From Arsukibacterium ikkense (lineage in GTDB: Bacteria; Pseudomonadota; Gammaproteobacteria; Enterobacterales; Alteromonadaceae), in the NCBI RefSeq assembly GCF_000987775.1, contig NZ_LAHO01000017.1:50793-114792 (forward strand): a stretch of 64,000 bases of DNA, given 5' to 3'. The position numbers and the translations under genes were made by a program. The notes under the pieces were generated by a model. The model saw only the letters and a program-made list of their open reading frames with translations, was not told the DNA's origin and did not search any database. Positions 1-10,100 of this stretch are shown here, one piece after another. Within the stretch, counting starts at the first letter, position 1; each line of letters opens with the position of its first letter.

Positions 1-27
1 GCTTAAATGTTCAGTCAGGGTTTTCAT
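1..27 (-). CDS. 5' end of a gene cut by the window edge
   Basis: On the minus strand an ATG at position 27 opens a frame that reads MKTLTEHLS and runs off the left end of the window. A Shine-Dalgarno-like GGAGCG lies about seven bases before the ATG. Only nine codons are visible. The beginning resembles what I remember of DUF962/Mpo1-like membrane proteins, but nine residues cannot establish this. It lies about 60 bp downstream of the Crp/Fnr gene on the same strand, so the two may be co-transcribed. Confidence 0.45.
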
Positions 28-90
28 CGTTATTCGCTCCGGTTAAGGTATAAATACAGCTTAGCGAAATGATGGAACAAACTCTGTCAG

Positions 91-780
91 CTAGCTGACA
101 TTGGCGCTGGCCAATTCTGCCAGTAATAATAACGCTTCCCTATCCAGAATTTCAATTTTGCCATAGGCGCTGCGCACAATATGTTGCTGCGCTAACGCTT
201 GTAACTGCTGATTAATGGTTTGGCGCGACAACGACAGCAGTTGGCCCAGTTGCTCCTGCTGGATCGGAATAAGCCAGCGACCATCGGCCTGCTGATGCAC
301 CCGGCTGAGCATCAGTAAACGCCGGGCCAGCCGCACCTGGCTCGATTGCAGGCTGATATCTTCCAATGCCTGAAATACCTGCCGTACCTTGCCGGTAAGC
401 AACTGGCCAAAACTGCGCCACCATAACGGCTGCTGCAACAGCTGCGTTAACGCTGCGCCGCTAAGATGCAATAAGGTACTGTCGACACTAGCCGTGGCAT
501 CATGGGTGCGGGGTTTATTGTCAAATAAAGCGATTTCGCCAAACCAGTCACCCGGTTCAATAATGGTTAACAGCGCTTGCTGGCCCTGCCGGTTAACCCC
601 GGAAATTAACACCGCCCCGTGTAGCAAGGCATAAATGCCATCAAAGGGGTCACCGCGGCTGAACAAGCGCTGCTCAGCCGCCAACTGGCAATAACTGGCC
701 TGAGCCAGTAACTGCTGTTGCTGCGCCTCGTTAAGTGAATTAAACCAGATACTGTGCCGGGTTAACGCCTGGTGCGGCAT
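91..780 (-). CDS. Crp/Fnr family transcriptional regulator
   Basis: This 229-residue protein has the two-domain Crp/Fnr layout. Residues about 15–130 form a cyclic-nucleotide-binding-type beta barrel with the glycine-rich GDWFGEIALF segment. Residues about 145–215 form a winged helix with a recognition helix around LSLSRQTINQQLQAL. There is no N-terminal cysteine cluster, so an Fnr-type iron-sulfur sensor is unlikely. The effector pocket does not show the complete cAMP-binding RxAT signature of CRP (it reads RTHDATAS), so the ligand is unknown. The ATG at 780 is followed directly by a typical start, and the 170-bp divergent gap to the amidohydrolase gene could hold its target promoter. It may control itself or the short gene to its left. 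Confidence 0.85.
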   Translation of the reverse strand: MPHQALTRHSIWFNSLNEAQQQQLLAQASYCQLAAEQRLFSRGDPFDGIYALLHGAVLISGVNRQGQQALLTIIEPGDWFGEIALFDNKPRTHDATASVDSTLLHLSGAALTQLLQQPLWWRSFGQLLTGKVRQVFQALEDISLQSSQVRLARRLLMLSRVHQQADGRWLIPIQQEQLGQLLSLSRQTINQQLQALAQQHIVRSAYGKIEILDREALLLLAELASANVS

Positions 781-952
781 AACTGATCCATAGTCCGTAA
801 TAGCAAGATATAAACTGCAGGTTATTAACTTAGCACTTAAGCCGCAAGGGTTATCTTTGCCAATCCTCAGCCAAAAACAACTGAGGGTAAGCAGGAAGCC
901 TGGTCGCAGTGGGCTATGCTTAAGCGGTCAATTTACCCTGGAGCGTTAACGG

Positions 953-2278
953 ATGCGTAAATGTGTTGTGTTACTAAGCGCTATGCTGCTTTGCAACTTT
1001 AGTGTACAAGCCTCGCCAAACCTTATTTATATTACCGATGTGCGGGTGTTTACCGGTAAAGAGCTTAACCTTACCCCGCCACTGACCGTAGAAATTGCCG
1101 GTAATACTATTAAGCAGTTACACCGCGAGCCGGTAACGGCAACCCCTGGCGCTACTGTTATCAATGCTGCTGGCCATATCTTGATACCCGGTTTAATTGA
1201 TGCCCACGCTCACCTGGCCTTTGCGGCCACCCCTCTACTGGCGGGGCTAACCGGCGATGTTGGTTTTGTGCATCATCTGGCAGGGCGTGAGGCCAGTGCC
1301 ATGTTACAGCGTGGTTTTACCACGGTGCGCGATGTCGGTGGCCCGGTTTTCGGCCTGAAACAAGCGATAGACAGCGGTGTATTAAACGGCCCGCGTATTT
1401 TCCCATCGGGTGCACTTATTTCCCAAACCGGTGGCCATGGCGATTTTCGCTTACCGACCGGCATCCCGCATGACACGGGCCTGAGCCATTCCGAGCGTAT
1501 CGGCGCCGCCGCTATTGCAGATGGTAAAGCCGCTGTACTGAAACGCAGCCGCGAGCAACTAATGCTCGGTGCCAGCCAGCTGAAACTGATGGCCGGCGGT
1601 GGTGTGTCATCTTTCTATGACCCGTTGGACGTGGCGCAGTACACCGAAGAGGAAATGCAGGCAGCGGTGCAAGCTGCCGAAAACTGGGGTACCTACGTCA
1701 CCGTACATGCCTATACCCCAAGGGCCATGCAAATGGCCATTCGTGCCGGTGTGAAAAGCATAGAGCATGGCCAGCTGGCCGATGAAGCCACCGTGCGGTT
1801 AATGGCCAAAGAAGGGGTCTGGTGGAGCCTGCAGCCCTTTCTGGACGACGAATATGCCAACCCACAGCAGGGCGAAGCCCGCCAGAAACAGCTGCGAGTA
1901 AGCAATGGCACGGATCGCGCCTACAACCTGGCAAAAAAACACAAAGTGCAAATCGCCTGGGGCACCGACATGTTATTTTCGCCCGGCAAAACCGCCAATC
2001 AGAACGCCCAGCTGGTAAAAATGCAGCGCTGGTTTAGCCCGGCCGAAATACTGAAAATGGCCACCTATGACAATGGCCGCTTGCTGGCACTGTCTGGCGA
2101 AAGAGCGCCATATCAGGGCAAGCTAGGCGTAATAGAGCCCGGCGCTCTGGCCGATGTATTGCTGGTAAAAGGTAACCCGCTGGCCCAGCTTGAGCTGCTG
2201 GCCGACCCGGCCCAAAACCTGCTGCTGATTATTAAAGACGGCAAAATTTATAAAAACACCCTGGCCGATACCCCCTAG
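953..2278 (+). CDS. Secreted amidohydrolase (imidazolonepropionase/prolidase-like)
   Basis: This is a 441-residue metal-dependent hydrolase of the amidohydrolase superfamily. An N-terminal signal peptide ends near the VQAS at residues 18–21, so it acts in the periplasm or outside the cell. The binuclear metal site is readable: H85 and H87 in the DAHAHLAF motif, K211 in KLMAGGG (the likely carboxylated bridging lysine), H252 in VTVHAY, H272 in SIEHGQ and D339 in GTDM. Lysine in place of glutamate at the bridge and the GGG segment match the subgroup of amidohydrolases that cleave Xaa-Pro or Xaa-Arg dipeptides and related amides. The exact substrate cannot be read. It stands alone, divergent from the Crp/Fnr gene and convergent with endA. 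Confidence 0.85.
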   Translation: MRKCVVLLSAMLLCNFSVQASPNLIYITDVRVFTGKELNLTPPLTVEIAGNTIKQLHREPVTATPGATVINAAGHILIPGLIDAHAHLAFAATPLLAGLTGDVGFVHHLAGREASAMLQRGFTTVRDVGGPVFGLKQAIDSGVLNGPRIFPSGALISQTGGHGDFRLPTGIPHDTGLSHSERIGAAAIADGKAAVLKRSREQLMLGASQLKLMAGGGVSSFYDPLDVAQYTEEEMQAAVQAAENWGTYVTVHAYTPRAMQMAIRAGVKSIEHGQLADEATVRLMAKEGVWWSLQPFLDDEYANPQQGEARQKQLRVSNGTDRAYNLAKKHKVQIAWGTDMLFSPGKTANQNAQLVKMQRWFSPAEILKMATYDNGRLLALSGERAPYQGKLGVIEPGALADVLLVKGNPLAQLELLADPAQNLLLIIKDGKIYKNTLADTP

Positions 2279-2297
2279 CCAGGGCATTTTCAGCGGC

Positions 2298-3038
2298 TTA
2301 CTGACTAACTACCAAACCATACCCCGTGGGTCGGTAGCCCAAATGCCATTCTCGCTCGCCGCTGATAAAGGGGTTATCGTGGCCCATATGCTGGCGGGTG
2401 CGTTGGTTTAGCTGCAGCTCTGCTGCGCTTACCGGGTCTTGCTTATGCCAGGCCATAAATAGTTGCTGCTGGGTGCGCGACAGGCTCAGGTTATATTTAT
2501 CGGCCATATAAAAATAGGTGCGGGCAATATCGCCCCGTATTGTTGGCGGCGGCTCGAACACCCGCTGTTTAAAATCAACCTTGACCGGACAGGCACCGTG
2601 CTGCGCGGGTGTGGCGGGCAGCATACCAAAACGGTAATTACTGCGATCACCATTCACTTCGCCAATGGCAGGCACCAGGTTATATAAATCGGCTTCCATT
2701 GCCTTAAACTCGTTGTCAGTTTGCACGCAGTTTTTCCGGCCACCGTTTTGCCAGCACTGGCGCTGATGGCCAAAGTGATGGGCTGGCATTACATGCTCCC
2801 ATTCTATGCGGTTAGCCCGCGGCCCGTTTTTACGTACCTGATAACCACAGCCTGCAAGGTCCGGAATGCCTTTATTACCCTGCCATCTAATAGCACAGTC
2901 ACAATAAAAACTGCTGGCTTCTGGCGCATGAATACGCTGCGCCAGCCGTTTGGCCTGATCAAAATTAGCCGGCGCTGCCTGCGCAAAGGCCGCTAACAGC
3001 AGCAGTAAACTGCCGCCAAGCAAGGAGATAAATTTCAT
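2298..3038 (-). CDS. endA: Endonuclease I (EndA/NucM family)
   Basis: This 246-residue secreted DNase is preceded by a hydrophobic signal peptide ending at AQAA (residues 19–22). The His-Me finger nuclease core is visible as IEWEHVMPAHHFG, with H82 as the probable general base. A downstream NGDRSNYRFG segment supplies the conserved asparagine that holds the catalytic magnesium. Several cysteines (CDC, GCGY, QCWQ, NC) suggest disulfides, as usual in this periplasmic or extracellular family. Length and order agree with E. coli EndA and Vibrio Dns. It probably degrades external DNA for nutrient use or limits DNA uptake, which is of interest because a comM gene lies 12 kb away. It is divergent from the alpha-amylase gene. 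Confidence 0.93.
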   Translation of the reverse strand: MKFISLLGGSLLLLLAAFAQAAPANFDQAKRLAQRIHAPEASSFYCDCAIRWQGNKGIPDLAGCGYQVRKNGPRANRIEWEHVMPAHHFGHQRQCWQNGGRKNCVQTDNEFKAMEADLYNLVPAIGEVNGDRSNYRFGMLPATPAQHGACPVKVDFKQRVFEPPPTIRGDIARTYFYMADKYNLSLSRTQQQLFMAWHKQDPVSAAELQLNQRTRQHMGHDNPFISGEREWHLGYRPTGYGLVVSQ

Positions 3039-3176
3039 TCACTACCACTTACTTCAGTGAAAACTGCGAGGTACCAAGTATAACCCGAACCGCGTTGGCT
3101 GAAAATGCTGCCCGCTATGGCGCTTAACCCGCGGCCAGCGCCCTGCCCGTTCCCGATATTGATAAGCTGTAAACTT

Positions 3177-3203
3177 ATTGTCATTTTGGCGTGAAGTGAC
3201 AAT
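3177..3203. promoter_or_regulatory. Inverted repeat upstream of the alpha-amylase gene
   Basis: ATTGTCA and TGACAAT form 7-bp perfect arms with a 13-nt spacer in the 293-bp gap between endA and the amylase gene. It could be an operator or a small hairpin. No T-run follows, so it is not a terminator. It does not resemble the TGNATACGTATNCA sites found at the other alpha-glucan operons. Confidence 0.25.
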
Positions 3204-3331
3204 ATTTCGCCGGGCCAGCTGGGTATGCTGAAGTGGTGTTAAAGGGGTCTGGTTGTCACTAACACTTCGCTGGCTATGCTGGCGGCTCATGCACGGATGT
3301 CTTGCAAAACAATAAATTACAGGACGACAAC

Positions 3332-4741
3332 ATGCGAGCTTTTATTTTATCCTGGCGCAGTATGCTACTGGCCATAATACTGTGTATCACGCCACAGGCG
3401 CTGGCCGACGTTATTTTACATGCTTTTGACTGGCATTATAACGAGGTCGCCAACCGGGCTGAAGAAATTAAAAACCTGGGCTACAAAGCAGTACTGGTTG
3501 CCCCACCGTTAAAATCGAACGCCGGCAACTGTGCCTGGTGGCAACGCTATCAGCCGCAGGATATTCGGGTGATTGACCACTGCAAAGGCAATAAGCAATC
3601 GTTTCAGGCGATGATTAACGCCCTGAACGACAGCAATCCCGCGCGCCGGGTCGCGGTGTATGCCGATATCGTGCTCAATCATATGGCCAATGAGCGCAAC
3701 GGCGCCACTGACTTTCCCGGCCAGGCTGCGCTGAACACTTATGCCAGCAACTCAACATACTGGAATAATCAGCGGCTGTTTGGCAACTTAACTCAAGGTT
3801 TGTTCAGCCCCTGGGACTTTAACCCGGCCAATTGTATTCAAAACTATAACGATGTCTGGCAGGTACAAAACTGGCGGCTGTGTGGTGGCGACGGCGATCT
3901 GGGCTTACCCGATCTCAACCCGAACAGCTGGGTGCTGCAACAGCAACGGGCTTACTTGCAAGCGCTGAAAAATATGGGCGTAAAAGGCTTTCGGGTCGAT
4001 GCAGCCAAACATATGACCATCTGGCATATTAACCAGATTTTCAGCACTGATATCAAAAACGGTATGTATGTGTTTGGCGAAATTATTACCAGTGGCGGCG
4101 CTGGCAATAACGAATACAGTAGTTTTCTGGCGCCTTATTTACAGTATACCGACCACAAAGCGTATGACTTTCCGCTGTTTGAAAGCCTGCGCCGGGCTTT
4201 TAACCCCAGCGGCAGTATGAACGAGCTGGTGAACCCGCTGGCCTATGGACAGGCACTTGCCGGAAACAGAGCGGTGACCTTTACCATTACCCACGATATT
4301 CCTACCAATGATGGTTTTCGCTACCTGATTATGAACCCAACCGACGAGTATCTGGCCTATGCCTTTGTGATGGGCCGGGATGGTGGCAAACCGCTGGTAT
4401 TCAGTGACAGCACCGGTACCGATAATAATCGCTGGGTTAATGCCTACCGGGCAACTTTTATGCAGCGGATGATTAATTTCCATAACCGGATGCAAGGCCA
4501 GGGCATGGAAGTGCTGGCGTCCAGTAACTGTGCCATTTTATTCCGCCGCGGCCAGGAAGGGGTGGTAGGCATTAATAAATGCGGCAGCCAGGTTACCTTT
4601 AACATTAATACCAATGGCCGTTTTTACTGGTATCGAACCTACCGTGACGTACTAAGCGGCGGCGCTACTTTCAGTATTGGTGGCAGTAGCCATGGTTTTA
4701 GCATTCCGGCCCGTCAGGCCAGAATGTGGTATGCTGATTAA
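3332..4741 (+). CDS. Secreted alpha-amylase (GH13)
   Basis: This alpha-amylase hydrolyses internal alpha-1,4 bonds of starch or glycogen. I chose the ATG at 3332 rather than the TTG at 3302 because AGGA lies at 3321–3324 with good spacing and the signal peptide (residues 1–25, ending QALA) then starts properly. The length is 469 residues. The four GH13 regions are present: DIVLNH, GFRVDAAKH with the nucleophile D223, FGEII with the acid/base E250, and TITHD with D322. A C-terminal all-beta domain C follows the barrel from about residue 390. The arginine two before D223 and the compact size resemble the bacterial amylases related to animal ones (chloride-dependent type). No starch-binding module is attached. 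It is probably exported to feed the other GH13/GH31 enzymes of this window. Confidence 0.92.
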   Translation: MRAFILSWRSMLLAIILCITPQALADVILHAFDWHYNEVANRAEEIKNLGYKAVLVAPPLKSNAGNCAWWQRYQPQDIRVIDHCKGNKQSFQAMINALNDSNPARRVAVYADIVLNHMANERNGATDFPGQAALNTYASNSTYWNNQRLFGNLTQGLFSPWDFNPANCIQNYNDVWQVQNWRLCGGDGDLGLPDLNPNSWVLQQQRAYLQALKNMGVKGFRVDAAKHMTIWHINQIFSTDIKNGMYVFGEIITSGGAGNNEYSSFLAPYLQYTDHKAYDFPLFESLRRAFNPSGSMNELVNPLAYGQALAGNRAVTFTITHDIPTNDGFRYLIMNPTDEYLAYAFVMGRDGGKPLVFSDSTGTDNNRWVNAYRATFMQRMINFHNRMQGQGMEVLASSNCAILFRRGQEGVVGINKCGSQVTFNINTNGRFYWYRTYRDVLSGGATFSIGGSSHGFSIPARQARMWYAD

Positions 4742-4813
4742 CATTAGGTGGTATTTGCTGGGCTTTTTTGACGCGTTATGGCAGGCTGACCAGATTAATT
4801 TCAGGAGCGGCCA

Positions 4814-5215
4814 ATGAATAAAGCTTTAGCCACGCTAATACGTACTACCTTATATACTGTAGCAACAGGTGCAGCGCTGCTAAGTCTCAGCGCCTGCACC
4901 GACCCCACGCCAAGTGCCAGCCAGCAGCAACTTACCGCCAGCCTCACTGAGCCACAACGCCAACTCTTTGAGCAGGGTCAGCTAAAAGCATACAGCTGTA
5001 CCGCTTGTCATGGCCGTAATGGTGTGTCCAGCCATCCTAATTATCCCAGCCTGGCCGGCCAAACCGCCAGCGAATTAGCCAGCGCGCTGAGGGCGTATCG
5101 GGATGGTGAGCGCAAAAATGCGCTGATGACCCCGCAAGCCAGGGGTTTAGCGGATGCCGATATTGATGCCCTGGCCTTTTATTATTCGCTGCAAACCCCA
5201 GCCGTTACCAAATAA
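4814..5215 (+). CDS. Lipoprotein c-type cytochrome (class I)
   Basis: This is a 133-residue monohaem cytochrome. The N-terminus is a lipoprotein signal with the lipobox LSAC (C28), so the protein is probably anchored to a membrane facing the periplasm. Haem attachment is at C62, C65 and H66 (CTACH), and M105 in NALMTPQ is the likely distal ligand. The single small domain resembles cytochrome c4/c5-type electron carriers. It has its own Shine-Dalgarno (AGGAG, 4803–4807) and is followed by a strong bidirectional terminator, so it may be transcribed alone or by read-through from the amylase gene 72 bp upstream. The redox partner is not identifiable here. Confidence 0.88.
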   Translation: MNKALATLIRTTLYTVATGAALLSLSACTDPTPSASQQQLTASLTEPQRQLFEQGQLKAYSCTACHGRNGVSSHPNYPSLAGQTASELASALRAYRDGERKNALMTPQARGLADADIDALAFYYSLQTPAVTK

Positions 5216-5255
5216 TAAGTTCACTGCGCAGATCGCTTCCGCTGCTCTACGTAAC

Positions 5256-5284
5256 AAAAAGGGCAGCTCAATGCTGCCCTTTTT
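5256..5284. terminator. Bidirectional rho-independent terminator
   Basis: GGGCAGC (5261–5267), a five-base loop and GCTGCCC (5273–5279) form a GC-rich stem. It is bordered by five A before and five T after, which extend the pairing, so it terminates in both directions. It sits between the convergent cytochrome gene and the unknown gene at 5308. Confidence 0.9.
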
Positions 5285-5307
5285 AGTGTAGCCCTGGGGT
5301 AGTAAGC

Positions 5308-7032
5308 TTATTTAGCTTCACCCAGATTCATTTCGCTATTCATCACCACACCCTGCTGGTCGATATCCATATTCACCTGAATCTGCATCTTCATGTCGGT
5401 TAATGAACTGAACTCGTCTGGCAGCGGCTGCCCGGCAGCTTGTATCGATTCGGCCATAATCCCAAAGAATCGGGCATAATCCATACCAAAGCTCATCAGG
5501 CCATTTTTGCTAATTGCCTGGCTTAACACCGCTGCGGCCTGAGCTTGCCCTTGCTTACCGCTGTAGATCACCAGGTGCGAATCGTTTACCTGCAGCACAG
5601 GTACCACACCAAACGCCTCTATCATCGGCAACACGCTGTTTAATGCCAGTTCTTCACCATCGGCTGGTAAGGTAATGTCGCCCATCCCCGGCACCATGCC
5701 TTTTAAGCCGTCCAGGTAGCTGCGGGCATTTTTTACCGTCACACTTAACATGGCATCTGCTGCGGACACTTGCATACTGCCTGGATCCAGTACCAGATCA
5801 TTCACGGTAACCGACATGCCCTGTACGCTGTGTACCATAGCGCCCGCTGCCAGCAGCGCCATTGGGTTAGCCTGCTGCAATTGTTGCTGTAACTCAGCCA
5901 ACTGCGGGCACTGATACGCTGGCTGGGTTAAGCCGCGCCAGATCTTGGTCACTGCCGGCGCAAACTCGGCCATATCCAGGCCCAGCGCAAAGTTAAATAC
6001 CGAATCACTCACCCCTTTTGTCATATGACCGGGCACAAAACCCCGCATGCTGCTTAAGGTCTTAACCGTATCTTTATTAGCGGTAGGCAGCAGCATTTTG
6101 CTGCGAACATGGGTTTGCTGGCCTGCTTTGCTGTTAATACTGCTGTCGAGATAAATACCCGGCCAGCTGTCAGTGATACTGGTTAAGTCCTGCTGACACT
6201 CGGCGCTGCGCCATGGCTGCATTGCTGCGGTAAACTCATCGCCAGCCAGTTGCTGCAGATCGATTGCCAGCCGGTTGCCGTCAGTGGTGGTCAGGCCCCT
6301 CACCAGTTGCTGAAAACTGATAAAGCCAATGGAATTAGGGTTTAACGTATAAGCAGTGGCTATTTTCGCCAGTTGATTATCAGTGTTGATACTGCGCTCG
6401 GGTTTGGCAGCCAGCAACACCAGCTGGCGGGTTTGTTCACTCTGGCTGGGCAACAGCAACGCCATATTACCCCAACCGTCATTAACCGACACCAACAACT
6501 CAGCACTGTACCCAGCAATAGTGAAAGTATAAGAGCGATACGCACCAGCGTCACTTTGCAACGCCTGGTGACTGATACCACTGGTTTGCTCGGCACGGTC
6601 GAATAATTGCCAGAAAGCGGCGTCGTCTGCCAGCTCCATCCGCATCACCGGCGCCAGGCCAACCATATAGCTGATTGAACGAACCTGCGGTTTAATCCCG
6701 GTAAGCTCAGTTAACCGGGTCGGCTGGCCCAGGGCAAGCATATATTGCTCGGCTAAATTCAGTAGAAACCGCCACTGCGGTTCATCGGTGCCCGCAGCAA
6801 ACTCACTTAAATGTTGCAGGCTGGCATCACTGTAGTAAGCAGGGCTTAATCCAAAGGCATTTAAATAGGTGACAAAATCGACCGGCTCTAACTGCGCCGA
6901 TAAAAATGCGGTATCTGCAGGCACAAAATCTAATTGCTGATGCTGCACGGCATCTGTGCCTGTGCCAGTTAATTTTATATAGCCATACACGGCGCCGGCA
7001 ATAATGGCCACCGCTACCAGAGTTTTACGCAT
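5308..7032 (-). CDS. Unknown membrane-anchored protein, DUF3352-like
   Basis: I do not recognise a defined function. The start is placed at the ATG at 7032 (MRKTLVAVAII) because AAGGAGT precedes it. The more distal start at 7113 adds a peptide without signal character. The 574-residue product has one N-terminal hydrophobic segment (residues about 3–20) and then a long soluble region, probably periplasmic. The opening after the anchor (VPADTAFLSAQLEP) and the repeated structure of long beta-rich segments resemble DUF3352-type proteins. Two cysteines near the middle (ECQQD and YQCPQL) could pair. It is transcribed alone, 140 bp from the helicase gene, and ends at the shared terminator. Confidence 0.7.
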   Translation of the reverse strand: MRKTLVAVAIIAGAVYGYIKLTGTGTDAVQHQQLDFVPADTAFLSAQLEPVDFVTYLNAFGLSPAYYSDASLQHLSEFAAGTDEPQWRFLLNLAEQYMLALGQPTRLTELTGIKPQVRSISYMVGLAPVMRMELADDAAFWQLFDRAEQTSGISHQALQSDAGAYRSYTFTIAGYSAELLVSVNDGWGNMALLLPSQSEQTRQLVLLAAKPERSINTDNQLAKIATAYTLNPNSIGFISFQQLVRGLTTTDGNRLAIDLQQLAGDEFTAAMQPWRSAECQQDLTSITDSWPGIYLDSSINSKAGQQTHVRSKMLLPTANKDTVKTLSSMRGFVPGHMTKGVSDSVFNFALGLDMAEFAPAVTKIWRGLTQPAYQCPQLAELQQQLQQANPMALLAAGAMVHSVQGMSVTVNDLVLDPGSMQVSAADAMLSVTVKNARSYLDGLKGMVPGMGDITLPADGEELALNSVLPMIEAFGVVPVLQVNDSHLVIYSGKQGQAQAAAVLSQAISKNGLMSFGMDYARFFGIMAESIQAAGQPLPDEFSSLTDMKMQIQVNMDIDQQGVVMNSEMNLGEAK

Positions 7033-7173
7033 CACAGACTCCTTGATGTTGTTATTAAGTCCCGAGGTTAAAATATTGCACGGCAAATACCCTGCCAGAT
7101 AAAAACGCGCCAATATTACATTCTTAACGGCTTAATAACAATGTGGCTGCGCCAGCTTTTGCGGTTTTAGCGC

Positions 7174-10100
7174 TTATTCATCACTTGAAAACAATGCCAG
7201 CAGATCTGCAGCCTCGCCCTGCCACAGCTGTCCTTTACTGCCGCCCAATAACTGATCGGCCAAACCTTGTTTAAAGCTTTGTAACTGCTGTACTTTCTCT
7301 TCAACCGTATTACGGGCTATCAGTTTATAGACAAATACGGCCTTATCCTGACCTATCCGGTGCGCCCGGTCGGTCGCCTGTTGCTCGGCAGCCGGGTTCC
7401 ACCAGGGGTCGTAATGAATAACGGTATCGGCGGCCGTCAGGTTTAAACCGGTGCCGCCTGCTTTTAAGCTGATTAAAAACACTTCGGTTTCACCTTGCTG
7501 AAAGGCGTCAATCTGCTGCTGCCGCTGCTTGGTCTGGCCGGTTAACTTGCTGTAGCTGATGCCCATATATTGCAGCTCTTGCTCAATTAAGTGCAGCATG
7601 CTGGCAAACTGGCTGAACAGTAAAATACGCCGGCCTTCTTCCAGCATTTCCGGCAGGGTGTCACGCAGCCACTGCAATTTGGCATTGTGCCGCACGCTCT
7701 GGGCCTGCTCTATCGGCACCAGCCTGGCGTCACAACACACCTGACGCAGTTTTAATAAGGCATCTAAAAACTCAATCTGGCTTGCTGCCACGCCTTTGCG
7801 AACGAACAACTCGCGTACCTTGGTTTCCATAATTAAGCGGATGCTTTCGTACAGGTTACGCTGATCCGCTTCCAGCTCCAGCAACTGGACGATTTCGGTT
7901 TTTTCCGGCAGCTCGGTGGCCACCTGGCCTTTAGTGCGGCGTAACATAAAGGGCGCTATTTTCTGCCGTAGCACGCGCGCCCGCTCGGTATCACCGTGTT
8001 TTTCAATTGGCTTGCGATATACCTGGCTAAAATGCTGCTCGGTACCCAACAGGCCAGGCAGCACAAAATCAAATAATGACTTTAACTCGCCCAGGTGATT
8101 TTCCAGCGGGGTACCGGTTAACGCCAGGCTAAAGTCGCGGTGCAAGGTACGGACACTTTGCGCCGCCTGGCTGCCGGCATTTTTAATATGCTGGGCTTCA
8201 TCCAGCACCACCACGCTAAAACGATGCTGCCGGTACAGCGCAATATCGCGCACCAGTAGCGGATAGCTGGTGACAATAAGCTGATAATTACCAAGCTCGC
8301 TAAACAGCGGCCGGCGCTTCGGGCCGTATATCTGCAACACTTTCAAATCAGGCGTAAAACGCCGTGCCTCTTGCTGCCAGTTGCCCAGTAAACTGGTGGG
8401 ACACACTATTAACGCGGGCTGGCTCAGCTCACCCTGCTGATATTGCTTCAGAATAAAACTAAGGGTTTGTACGGTTTTGCCCAGCCCCATGTCATCGGCC
8501 AGCACGCCACCCAGGCCATACTGCTTTAAGAACGTCAGCCAGTTTAGGCCTTGTTGTTGATACCCCCGCAAGGTGGCCTGCAGGTTGGCCGGCAGCGCCA
8601 CGTCGGTAATACCACTGAAATTATGCAGCTGCTGGTTCAGGCTGGCCAGGCGGTTAGCATTTAAATATTGAATTTCAGCGGCGCCGGGCGGCGGCAGAAT
8701 GGCGGCTTTGTAATCGGGTAACTCCAGGGTCAACGGCGCTTTGTGCAGATTCAACAGCTCGACAATGGTGTCGATTAATGGCTGAATTAAGCTCATTGGC
8801 AGCGCCAGCTTGCCTTGCGGCAAACTAAGCCAGATTTGCTGTTCATTGCCGGGCAGACCATTCTGACGCAGCCACTGGCTGATCAACGGTAGCAGTGGAA
8901 CCTGCTGGCCATCAATATCCACCTGAATACCCAGCTCAAAGCCGGTCTTTTTGCCGTCTTGCACCTGCAGATAAGGGGTGGCGACCAGAATATCGAGATT
9001 AAAGTCGTCGGCTTGCTCCACCAGCCAGCCTTCGTCGCGCAGGCTGTCCAGTTGCTGCAGTAAGGGCTGCCATAGTTCAGGGTTATCTGGTCCCTCGCCT
9101 ACGCCAAAAGCGGCTTGCCGCTCATGCGGCGCCGCTAAAGGCGGCAGGCTGAGCAGCTCCAGCTCCAGCAACAATTCCAGTGCGGCTGTTTCGCTGGCCC
9201 GGTGCCGTTTAACAAAATAGGTACGCGAGCCCTGCTGCACTTCGGTTTGTGATGCTTGTAAATCCAATGCTAAGCGCTGTTTATCGTAGTCAAAGCTAAG
9301 CAATGCTACCGGTTCGTGCCGGCCCTTGCTGTGGCGCGGTAGCATTTTTAACTGCAACACCGGCGTTGGCTGAACATTAATTTGCTCAACCCCCAGCCCC
9401 TCGGGCATTGGCAGGCTGATTTTCGGCAGTAATTGCTGCAGCCGGCCTAAGCGACTTTGTAACAATGCAGCAGGCGCGGGAGGCATTTTCGAGAGCAACT
9501 TTAACTCACGACCAGTTAACGGCGTGGCCAGCAGCCCCAGCTGATAATTATCGGTATCCAGATAACAAGGCGGATCGGTAAATACCAGCACACTGTTGTG
9601 ATCAGCGCCTATTTGCCAGCCCAATTGCTGGCCGGCTTTGCTATTGTGCCAGCTGAGCTCCAGCGGCCGTTGCTCGCCCCAACTCAGCGGATAACGAGCC
9701 TCGCTGAACATGCAACGCTCGGTCGCCAGCAATTGTTGCAGCAGCTGGTAACCCCAGTTATCTTCCAGCACCGATTGCTCGGCCAGATTATGGCTGCGAA
9801 ACAAGGTCAGCAGCTGATAATCACTGTCGCTTAGCCAGCTGGGTGGCTGTGGGCTGACTAAATCATATTTGCCGATGGCCTGGCCTTTGGTAAAGCCCCC
9901 CTTTTTCATCGGCCGCACCCGGCGCGGGTATAACTGCAAGCCCGCCTGGCCATAACTCAGCAGATACAGAACCGTATCGCTACTGTTGTCGCGTGCCGGC
10001 TGCTGTAATTGCTCCAGTTCATTAAACCAGTTATCCAGTTTTAACTGCGGCAGCTGCTTAATCCGCAGCTGCTGCTGGGCATAGTCACGCTTTAAGCGCA

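Noticed and set aside
3054..3290. 78-residue minus-strand frame before the amylase gene
   Set aside because: It has no ribosome-binding site, an arginine-rich composition typical of chance frames, and lies in the promoter gap between two divergent genes.
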